Source: Myxococcales bacterium UBA1238
GTDB lineage: Bacteria > Myxococcota_A > Bradymonadia > UBA7976 > UBA1532
Length of the DNA: 15,421 nucleotides
NCBI GenBank assembly: GCA_002309015.1
Contig: DBWM01000008.1
Location: forward strand, 1,884-17,304
Direction of reading: 5' to 3'
Below are positions 7,361 through 12,982 of this stretch, piece by piece (positions within the stretch are counted from its first letter, which is position 1; the number at the start of each line of letters is the position of its first letter). The translations under genes were made by a program, and so were the position numbers. The notes under the pieces are model-generated. The model had not been told where the DNA came from. It did no database searches and saw only the letters and a program-made list of their open reading frames with translations.

Positions 7361-8056
7361 TTAAGGACGTACGGCGATTTTCGCGATGGTGGCTTCGGCA
7401 GATGGACCTTCGGGGCGATCCTTGCTCCACCAATACAGAACGGGAAAGTAGGTTTTTTGCCTGAGTTTTTGCGCTTCCTGGGTGTGCAGGTTGCCGTTTG
7501 GGGCCTGAGCGTACCTTGTGCGCAGATCATATACGCCGGGTTTTAAGGGCGTGGGGATCGAGAATTGTAAAGTGACCCATTCGGCGGCTCCGGGGTTATC
7601 TTCGTAAATGATGGGTTCTCCGTTTTCGCTCGATCGCCCAAAACGAACGCCGCCTCCGCTCCTTTGCTTGCCGTTCCAGATGCAGACTTCCGCGTCTTTT
7701 TGGCCGCTCCATCCTGCGAGGACCTGGTTCAGTTGATCGCCGCATTGAGCGCAGTCGTGGAGGAGTTCCAAAGTCACGGTTAAGGGCGTGCCCGACTGGA
7801 TGGCGGCTACAGAATCTTTGGTTTGCGTGAAGCGCACGTTGCGGATCTTGTAACGAAAACCGCTTTGCAGATCGGCTGTTTCTGTAAAAGTGGGATAAAT
7901 GCCCTGATGTGCGCTCGATTCATCGGTTTCCGGAAGTTCGCTGCTTTTTGCGTCGGGGGCTGCGGTTGGGGTTGAAGGTTCAGCCTGGGTAAAAAGGGGC
8001 GCTGCGAGACCGGCCAAAGCGATGAAGGCGTTTCGGAGCATTTTTTGGAGCGTCAT
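7361..8056 (-). CDS. Secreted protein of unknown function, acidic linker (paralogue A)
   Basis: The 231-residue product starts with a signal peptide ending in LFTQA|EPS, followed by a Pro/Thr/acid-rich linker (about residues 26-51) and a globular domain of about 180 residues. Conserved with its paralogue at 8255-9016 are RYKIRNV, LELLHDCxxC, NQVxAGWSG, CIWNGxQRSGGG, NPGxAEWVT, GVYxLRTRYAQA, LHTxEA and a terminal DRPxGPxAxATIAKIxVxP. More than half the aligned domain residues are identical. Three Cys, two of them as CxxC, could bind metal or form disulfides. The pattern of strands and tryptophans suggests a beta-sandwich, but I recognise no named family. The start is uncertain: ATG at 8054-8056 and ATG at 8039-8041 both lack a strong ribosome site, and the second aligns with the MLR start of the paralogue. 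It ends three bases before the permease start, so periplasmic work linked to the permease is a reasonable inference. Confidence 0.75.
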   Translation of the reverse strand: MTLQKMLRNAFIALAGLAAPLFTQAEPSTPTAAPDAKSSELPETDESSAHQGIYPTFTETADLQSGFRYKIRNVRFTQTKDSVAAIQSGTPLTVTLELLHDCAQCGDQLNQVLAGWSGQKDAEVCIWNGKQRSGGGVRFGRSSENGEPIIYEDNPGAAEWVTLQFSIPTPLKPGVYDLRTRYAQAPNGNLHTQEAQKLRQKTYFPVLYWWSKDRPEGPSAEATIAKIAVRP

Positions 8057-8093
8057 GCGGCCTGACCCAAAATCAAATCGAGTGAGCGCATAG

Positions 8094-8121
8094 CTTGCAA
8101 AAATTGGCGCAATTTCTCAAG
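8094..8121. promoter_or_regulatory. 28-bp imperfect palindrome upstream of secreted protein A
   Basis: The core AAATTG-GCG-CAATTT (8101-8115) is a perfect 6-bp inverted repeat. Outer CTTG and CAAG extend it with a one-base bulge and wobble. It lies 38-65 bp upstream of the start at 8056, between the dead permease remnant and gene A. On the minus strand the right half ends in CAATTTTTG, so a weak terminator is an alternative to an operator. A loose promoter (TTGCAA, 17 bp, TTTGAT) can be drawn overlapping its inner edge. Confidence 0.4.
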
Positions 8122-8171
8122 ACGCGCGGGCAGAGATTCCCGTTTTAGGGCGCGATCGGGCGGGTTTTTGT

Positions 8172-8251
8172 TCGAAGCCGGGCCATGAAAGTCTGCGGGC
8201 CGGGATGAGCAGGTCGGTGAGGATGAAGAGGACGAGCGCGAGGATGTTGAT
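8172..8251 (-). pseudogene. Remnant of the N-terminus of a second permease copy
   Basis: The 70 bases up to the equivalent of the permease start and intergenic junction align without gaps to the 5' end of the intact permease at about 7300-7360. The remnant reads INILALVLFILTDLLIPARR against MNLLALALFVVTYILISARR in the intact gene, then SWPGFE against SWLGFD. Similarity fades beyond about 8172. The start codon is ATC instead of ATG (minus strand, 8249-8251), so it is not translated from the original site. It begins three bases after the stop of the paralogue-B gene, exactly the spacing seen between paralogue A and the intact permease. This shows that a secreted-protein/permease pair was duplicated and one permease was then lost. 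Confidence 0.85.
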
Positions 8252-8254
8252 GGT

Positions 8255-9016
8255 TTAGGGTTGCACGACGATCTTTGCGATGGTGGCGTCAGCCTTGGGG
8301 CCTGTTGGGCGATCGACGGTCCACCAGTTGAGCACTGGGGGGTATTCGGTTTGCGGTATGTTGTTGGCTTCGAGGGTGTGCAGGGTGCCGCCCCACGCTT
8401 GCGCGTAGCGGGTGCGCAGTTCGTAGACGCCGGCTTTGGAAGGCGCGGGGATCTCGAATTTGATGGTGACCCATTCGGCAGGGCCTGGGTTGTTTTCGGC
8501 GAGCACCTCCTGGTCGGTGTCGTGCGTGATCGCCATTTGTGTGCCGCCGCCGCTGCGCTGCATACCGTTCCAAATGCAGATGCGCGCGGTCTTTTCGCCG
8601 CTCCAGCCTGCGATTACCTGGTTAAAAGCGTCTTCGCATTTGGGGCAGTCGTGCAGCAGTTCGAGCGAAACTTCGACGGGAGCGCCGGGATGAAATGCGC
8701 CGACGACATCGTTGGTGGCCACAAGCTTGACGTTGCGGATTTTGTAGCGGACGCCCTCGGTTTGGGAGGTGAACCACTCGGTGAACGTTTCATGGATGCC
8801 TTTGCGGCTTGGGAGCGACTGAGCAGGCTTGTCCTTTTTTACGACCTTGGGCTTGGCTGCTTTTTGGGCAGGCTTGTCCTTTTTTACGACCTTGGGTTTG
8901 GCTGCTTTTTGGGCGGGCTTGGGCTCGGGGGCGCCGTCGTTTGCTGAGGCGCTGTGCAGCGGAGCGAGGGCAAAAATTGCGGTGAGTGACGCGAGAGAAA
9001 GCATTTGTCGAAGCAT
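8255..9016 (-). CDS. Secreted protein of unknown function, Lys-rich linker (paralogue B)
   Basis: The 253-residue product starts at the ATG 9014-9016, with GAGGAG about six bases upstream. A signal peptide (MLRQMLSLASLTAIFALAPL, then HSASA|NDG) precedes a strongly basic linker made of two exact copies of PAQKAAKPKVVKKDK (residues 34-63). The domain that follows is homologous to paralogue A and keeps DCxxC and the third Cys in CIWNG. The Lys/Ala/Pro linker resembles histone-H1-like or cell-wall-binding tails. For an exported protein, binding to anionic envelope polymers is plausible but not shown. The gene heads the minus-strand run down to paralogue A, the permease and possibly the Mur ligases. 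It diverges from the plus-strand gene at 9218. Its former permease partner survives only as the fragment at 8172-8251. Family unknown. Confidence 0.8.
   Translation of the reverse strand: MLRQMLSLASLTAIFALAPLHSASANDGAPEPKPAQKAAKPKVVKKDKPAQKAAKPKVVKKDKPAQSLPSRKGIHETFTEWFTSQTEGVRYKIRNVKLVATNDVVGAFHPGAPVEVSLELLHDCPKCEDAFNQVIAGWSGEKTARICIWNGMQRSGGGTQMAITHDTDQEVLAENNPGPAEWVTIKFEIPAPSKAGVYELRTRYAQAWGGTLHTLEANNIPQTEYPPVLNWWTVDRPTGPKADATIAKIVVQP
8828..8917 (-). repeat. In-frame tandem duplication of 45 bp inside paralogue B
   Basis: Two nearly identical 45-bp units encode two identical copies of PAQKAAKPKVVKKDK, followed by the start of a third (PAQ). The near-identity of the DNA indicates a recent expansion. 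The unit preserves frame, so the Lys-rich linker can lengthen or shorten without breaking the protein. Confidence 0.9.
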
Positions 9017-9150
9017 CGGTGACTCCTCGGGTGAAAGTTACTCATCGAGGATACTGTAAAATTCTGACAAAATTCGCAATACAAAATGTGATAGTTTGCT
9101 TTTTTGTGGGCCGTTGCGCGCGATTTCATGCGCATCAAGGAAAGAGAAGA

Positions 9151-9179
9151 TTGAGAAATCGGAGCGCGATCGTTACCAT
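9151..9179 (+). promoter_or_regulatory. Possible sigma-70-like promoter for the two-TM gene
   Basis: TTGAGA (9151-9156) and TACCAT (9174-9179) are separated by 17 bp and lie about 40 bp before the ATG at 9218. The -35 matches five of six consensus bases, the -10 four of six. The rest of the divergent gap 9017-9217 is AT-rich at 9045-9100 and probably holds the opposing promoter for 9016, but I could not fix its position. Confidence 0.35.
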
Positions 9180-9217
9180 GCGCCGTCTTTTACTGCTGAA
9201 TCGAGCGGAGTGAGAGG

Positions 9218-9817
9218 ATGGCATCCAAATCGCGTGCGGTCACCAAAGTTTACCAACCCGAAGAGCTCAAGGCTTATGCCAAGTCGCATATCGTTTATTC
9301 CGGGTTCGCGAAGTTTTCCCCAGCGGGTTTTTTTATCACGAGTATCATCGCATTTGTGATCGCGCTGGGCGAAATCGATTCACTCAGCGATGAGGCTTTC
9401 TTTTGGATCGGCGGCGCAGGCCTCTTGCTCGCCATTTTTGCGGTGCGGGCGCTGTCATCGCGTCACAAGCAACTCCAGCTTTACATCGATCAGCTCGCCA
9501 AGCATCCGGAATTGATTGAAGAGCCGAAGAGCGCAGAAAACGCGATCCCGGAAGATGAATTGGAGCGTTTGGGCAAAGATGTGGTGGAAGTATTGCGCAG
9601 GGCCAAAGGTCCGCTGCTTTTTGAAGAGATTCGCGATGCATGTGTGTTCAAGGACGAGACGGCGGCGCGCGTGATCGCTCATTTGGTGAAATCACGCCAG
9701 ATTTTTGAAGATGTGGATTTGGATACGGGCGATTTCGTGTACGTGTTGCAGGAACAACGTTCGAGCATCGAAAATATGAGCATCGAAGAGCGCATGAAAC
9801 GTCTGGGCAAGGGGTGA
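9218..9817 (+). CDS. Two-TM protein with probable cytoplasmic winged-helix domain
   Basis: The 199-residue product has two adjacent membrane helices (about residues 38-54, FFITSIIAFVIALG, and 65-82, FFWIGGAGLLLAIFAVRAL), with an N-terminal basic stretch and a long C-terminal cytoplasmic part. That part begins with a helix-rich connector. It then reads DVVEVLRRAKGPLLFEEIRDACVFKDETAARVIAHLVKSRQIF, followed by EDVDLDTGDFVYVL. This is the helix/helix-turn-helix/beta-wing order of a winged helix, as in proteins that test promoter DNA or other partners. The domain call is by pattern only, with no family match. The start at 9218 has GGAG seven bases upstream. The next gene, a TM2-SHOCT protein, follows after 58 bp on the same strand, and both are small membrane proteins with soluble tails, suggesting an operon. 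Function unknown. Confidence 0.75.
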   Translation: MASKSRAVTKVYQPEELKAYAKSHIVYSGFAKFSPAGFFITSIIAFVIALGEIDSLSDEAFFWIGGAGLLLAIFAVRALSSRHKQLQLYIDQLAKHPELIEEPKSAENAIPEDELERLGKDVVEVLRRAKGPLLFEEIRDACVFKDETAARVIAHLVKSRQIFEDVDLDTGDFVYVLQEQRSSIENMSIEERMKRLGKG

Positions 9818-9875
9818 GCGCCTCTGCGCCTTTCTTTAACTTTCAAGTCTTCTGTTTAAGGGATGAAATTGCATC

Positions 9876-10343
9876 ATGACCAAAGATAAATCGATCGCAG
9901 GGCTTTTAGCGCTCTTTGGTGGTAGCCTGGGGCTCCAATATTTTTATCTCGACCGCATCGCAGCGGGCGTGCTGTGCATTTTATTCTGCTGGACGGGGAT
10001 TCCAGCGCTCCTGGGGCTCATCAACGGCATTCGCTATTTCTGTATGAGTGAAAGAGAGTTCGCGAACAGCTTCGGGCTCGATCGGGACGATGAAAGGGAA
10101 GCCATTCCCATGGAAAACATTTCCCGATATGTGCATGACCGTTATGTCAACCGCCCCAGGCGTCTGGCCAGTTCATTGCGCTATGAGGAGCCGCCTGTGA
10201 AAGAGGAGGAAGATGAAGAAGAAGAGGAAGACGAGGACGAGGTGAGATTTAAAAAACTGGAGCGCTTAAACGATCTCCATAAAGAAGGCGCACTTTCTGA
10301 CGAAGAGTTTGAACGCGAAAAGCGCCGCCTGTTCCTCCGCTGA
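9876..10343 (+). CDS. TM2-domain protein with acidic linker and C-terminal SHOCT domain
   Basis: The 155-residue product opens with a typical TM2 domain (residues 4-55): KSIAGLLALFGGSLGLQYFYL, the RIAAGVLCILFCWTGIPALLGLINGIRYF helix and the short loop between two membrane helices. A soluble segment (about 56-108) follows, then an almost uninterrupted Glu/Asp run (109-122). Last is a SHOCT-type helix pair (about 125-154), with L-x-x-L and GALSDEEFEREKRRLF. SHOCT tails are short oligomerisation modules common in bacterial membrane-associated proteins. The exact role of TM2-SHOCT proteins is not established. A weak AAGGG lies about a dozen bases before the ATG at 9876. It is probably cotranscribed with 9218-9817. 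The gene ends 250 bp before the convergent RlmD-like gene, a gap filled by a tandem repeat array. Confidence 0.85.
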   Translation: MTKDKSIAGLLALFGGSLGLQYFYLDRIAAGVLCILFCWTGIPALLGLINGIRYFCMSEREFANSFGLDRDDEREAIPMENISRYVHDRYVNRPRRLASSLRYEEPPVKEEEDEEEEEDEDEVRFKKLERLNDLHKEGALSDEEFEREKRRLFLR

Positions 10344-10405
10344 TCTTCCTGAATCCCTCCCGCTCTCTCCAAAAACTTCCAGTTTCAAAAATTCGGGCTC
10401 CAGGT

Positions 10406-10427
10406 CATACTTGAAGTTTCAAGTATG
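10406..10427. repeat. 22-bp perfect palindrome at the head of the second array
   Basis: CATACTTGAA and TTCAAGTATG are exact inverted copies around GT. The right half is the start of the first 41-bp repeat unit; the left half occurs only here. It lies between convergent genes, so a hairpin helping to end both transcripts is possible, although no T-run follows. Confidence 0.6.
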
Positions 10428-10587
10428 ACGCAGGGCTGTTCTGTGCGTTGCTGGAAAGTTCAAGTATCGTATGGAACAGCTCTGCGCGTTTCCTGAAGTT
10501 TCAAGTATGGCATGGAATGGCTCTGCGTGTTGCTGGAAGGTTTAAGTCCTGCGTGGAACGGCTCTGCACTAAACTTGAACGTTCTGG
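10413..10587. repeat. Tandem array with an exact 41-bp period (four units plus partial fifth)
   Basis: Units begin with GAAGTTTCAAGTATG or a variant at 10413, 10454, 10495, 10536 and 10577, every step being 41 bp. The second half of each unit carries GGAACGGCTCTGCGTGTTG or a variant. The units have diverged by several bases each, and the fifth is truncated after about ten bases at the stop of the RlmD-like gene. The array occupies most of the 250-bp gap between the convergent TM2-SHOCT gene and the RlmD-like gene. It shares no evident sequence with the array at 3025-3293 but has nearly the same period. Confidence 0.9.
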
Positions 10588-10593
10588 AGTAGT

Positions 10594-11973
10594 TCAGAGC
10601 CAGAGGGTGGCGATCGTCATCAGTCCGGTGGCGCCTGGACTCTGATCCTGAAAATCCACAGCTTTCAGGACGAACGGCGAGCGCTTCAGATCTTCGGCCA
10701 AAGAAGCCACATTGGGGGCGAGGTAGACGATGCGTTTGATGCCCATCAGAGCAAGGCGTGGAAGCACATCGGAGCCGAATGGAAGTCTCATGGCGTGAAG
10801 GAGGGCGAGATCGAAGCGATCGCGGATCAGCTTTCTCGATGCGTGCTCGGCATCGGCCTGTTTGAAACAGACGTTTTGAATCCCTGCGCGTTCCGCATTT
10901 TGTTTGGCATCTTCGATCGCCTCCCGGACCAGATCCACGCCGGTTAAAAACTTGCAACGCTCGGCCAGAGGCAGGCTCAGGGTCCCTATGCCGCATCCGA
11001 TCTCCAAAATCCGGTCTTCAGTTGAAGGTTGAAGTTTCGAGATCACGTGAGAGAGGAGCGCTGGCAGAGTTTGCGGGCATTGAGGCATCCAGGAGGGCAG
11101 GCGTGCGGTCAGGGGAAGTCTGTGGAAGCCCGGAGCCGGATTTAAAGCAACCTGACGGGGACCGGCAATCCATTGAGGCGCTTTGAGGAAGTCAAAACTT
11201 TTGGGGTGACATTTTTCGACGTAAATCGAAAGCCCGGGAAATTCGAGGCCGAGCTTTTGGAGCGCAGGTTCGGGATCGATGTTTCCGCTGTAGCAGATGA
11301 CGGCGCGCGCGTTTTCAAAAACGTTATGGTGTTCTGCAGAGCGGTCGCCGTTCAGTTCATAACCGTAAAGGATCGCCTGTCTCAGCCCCGTATCGCCCTC
11401 GGGATCCATCGCGTCGAATCCGGCCCGATCGAGCGTTTCTGCAATCTTCTTTAAGAGCAGGCGGCAGGTCGTGGTTTGTGCAGGACATTCCGAAAGATCG
11501 ATCGGTGCGCCTTTGCGGGACTTCATGCCGCAAATGAGCTTTGAACCCTCAGAGACTTCGATCCGAAAGAACTCGGCTGAAAGCCTCGCGCGATAGCCGT
11601 TCCTCGAAATTTCGGGCAAAAGGATTGAAGCCTGCTCGATGGCTTCTGAAACTTCGATCCCCTTCTTTTTTAAGAGCGATAAATGATCGGCTTTTAAAAA
11701 CTGACCCGTCGCTTTGGGCGCGTAAGCCCGGAAAGGGCAGCCCGGGCAGCGATCGAACTGAGGGCATTCCGGATCGACGCGATCGGGCGATCGGGCGGTG
11801 ATCTGAAAGCTTTGGACGTTCGGGAAGCCCCTTTCGTCGTTCTTGTAAGAGATCAAAACTTCATCACCGGGACAGACGCCAAAAACGAAGCATTTGCGAT
11901 CGTCAGGCAGGCGCGCGACGCCTAAACCTTTCGGCGTGAGATCGCTGATTTTGACTCGGGCGGATTCAGACAT
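10594..11973 (-). CDS. RlmD/TrmA-family protein lacking the canonical catalytic residues
   Basis: The 459 residues follow the architecture of RlmD/RumA, the 23S rRNA uracil-5-methyltransferase. A TRAM-type N-terminal RNA-binding barrel (residues 7-60) comes first, then an Fe-S cysteine set Cys70-x5-Cys76-x2-Cys79 with a distant fourth Cys163. A central domain follows, then a Rossmann SAM-binding core with ILEIGCGIGTLSLPLA (322-337) and GVDLVREAIEDAKQNAE (345-361). In E. coli RlmD, methyl transfer needs the Cys of YVSCNPATLARD and the Glu of the terminal GHLE motif. Here the aligned segments read YLAPNVASLAED (417-428), with Pro at the Cys position, and GLM with Met at the Glu position. The DPxR motif is HAMR (393-396). 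The protein can probably bind SAM and a cluster but not perform the usual uracil-C5 chemistry. It lies 37 bp downstream of dapD, with no clear Shine-Dalgarno before the ATG at 11971-11973. Confidence 0.85.
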   Translation of the reverse strand: MSESARVKISDLTPKGLGVARLPDDRKCFVFGVCPGDEVLISYKNDERGFPNVQSFQITARSPDRVDPECPQFDRCPGCPFRAYAPKATGQFLKADHLSLLKKKGIEVSEAIEQASILLPEISRNGYRARLSAEFFRIEVSEGSKLICGMKSRKGAPIDLSECPAQTTTCRLLLKKIAETLDRAGFDAMDPEGDTGLRQAILYGYELNGDRSAEHHNVFENARAVICYSGNIDPEPALQKLGLEFPGLSIYVEKCHPKSFDFLKAPQWIAGPRQVALNPAPGFHRLPLTARLPSWMPQCPQTLPALLSHVISKLQPSTEDRILEIGCGIGTLSLPLAERCKFLTGVDLVREAIEDAKQNAERAGIQNVCFKQADAEHASRKLIRDRFDLALLHAMRLPFGSDVLPRLALMGIKRIVYLAPNVASLAEDLKRSPFVLKAVDFQDQSPGATGLMTIATLWL

Positions 11974-12010
11974 GGTTTGAACTTTAAAGGGTGGGGTGGA
12001 GCGGAGCGAT

Positions 12011-12826
12011 TCAGACCTGGACGTCGAAATCCCGGAGCGCAGCGGTCAGCGAAGTCTTTCGATCGGTCGAGGCCTTTCTTTGGCCGATCAACAGGGCACA
12101 TGGAACGCCATAACTGCCTGCGGGGAACGCGCGCTGACGAATGCCAGGTATGACGACGGATCGCGGCGGTACGTAGCCCTTCAGGATCTTTTCAGTCTCG
12201 CCCGTCACGTCGATGATCGGTGTGCTCGATGTCAGGACCGTGTTTGCGCCCAAAACCGCCTCGCTTGAAACGTGAACCCCTTCTACGACCACCGCGTTTG
12301 CGCCGATGAAAGCGCCATCTTCGACGATGACCGGTCGCGCGTTTGCCGGCTCAAGCACACCTCCAATCTGAACGCCTCCAGAGAGATGCACATCTTTCCC
12401 GATGTATGCGCAGGAGCCCACGGTCACCCATGAATCGACCATCGTGTTCGCGCAGACGTAAGCACCCACATTGACATATGCAGGCATTAAAATGGCGCCT
12501 GGCTCCAGAAAACTGCCGTACCGGGCAACCCCTGGAGGCACCACGCGAATCCCCTGAGCTTCCAGGTTGTGCTTGGTGGGCAGTTTGTCGCGATATTCAA
12601 AGCAGCCTACCGTCTCCGTCTGCATTTGATGCAACCTGAAATAGAGCAGGATCGCTTTTTTTAACCAGGCGTTGATCACGAACTCTCCGGAGCGGGGTTC
12701 CACCACGCGGAGCCGGCCTCGATCGAGATCGGCCAGCACCGAATCGACCGCCGCTTTCACCTGATCGTTCAAGTTTTCTGCCGGGCCGTCAAAGGCCGCT
12801 TCGATCAGTTCTTGTCTGGGATCCAT
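12011..12826 (-). CDS. dapD: 2,3,4,5-tetrahydropyridine-2,6-dicarboxylate N-succinyltransferase DapD
   Basis: DapD uses succinyl-CoA to acylate tetrahydrodipicolinate in the succinylase branch of diaminopimelate/lysine synthesis, in the cytoplasm. The 271-residue product has the N-terminal helical domain with NAWLKKAILLYFR, then the left-handed beta-helix of hexapeptide repeats: VPPGVARYGSFL, GAILMPAYVNVGAYV, NTMVDSWVTVGSCAYIGKDV, HLSGGVQIGGVLEP, ARPVIVEDGAFIGA. Length and motifs match the E. coli enzyme (about 274). I chose the ATG at 12824-12826, which has AAGGA eight bases upstream. A TTG two codons earlier lies too close to that site. A terminator-like hairpin sits 23 bases before the start codon. 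Its product also feeds peptidoglycan, like the Mur ligases in the window, but it is not in their operon. Confidence 0.96.
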   Translation of the reverse strand: MDPRQELIEAAFDGPAENLNDQVKAAVDSVLADLDRGRLRVVEPRSGEFVINAWLKKAILLYFRLHQMQTETVGCFEYRDKLPTKHNLEAQGIRVVPPGVARYGSFLEPGAILMPAYVNVGAYVCANTMVDSWVTVGSCAYIGKDVHLSGGVQIGGVLEPANARPVIVEDGAFIGANAVVVEGVHVSSEAVLGANTVLTSSTPIIDVTGETEKILKGYVPPRSVVIPGIRQRAFPAGSYGVPCALLIGQRKASTDRKTSLTAALRDFDVQV

Positions 12827-12848
12827 CTGCAATTTCCTTTACTGGAAC

Positions 12849-12877
12849 AAAAAAGCCCCGCATCGCGCCGGTTTTTT
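12849..12877 (-). terminator. Terminator- or attenuator-like hairpin just upstream of dapD
   Basis: On the minus strand six A, a GC-rich imperfect stem (CC..CGC GAT GCG..GG) and six T can fold into a hairpin of about eleven pairs. It could end the transcript of the metallopeptidase-like gene whose stop is at 12983. Because it lies only 23 bases from the dapD start codon, any dapD message begun upstream must read through it. Bidirectional termination is also possible from the symmetric A/T tracts. Confidence 0.4.
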
Positions 12878-12982
12878 CTGAGCCTGAAGTTTTGGGAACG
12901 GTCTTGAGCGCGCAGGGGGCGGAGTTGAACAAACGGGAAGGGGAGAGAAGCGCCGGGCATCGTCTGAGGAAGTCTGAGAACG

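Noticed and set aside
10448..10645. Plus-strand ORF across the second array
   Set aside because: It is composed of the 41-bp repeats plus the antisense end of the RlmD-like gene, with no ribosome site or recognisable product.
12827..12832. TTG start two codons upstream for DapD
   Set aside because: It leaves only two bases to the AAGGA site; the ATG at 12826 has normal spacing.
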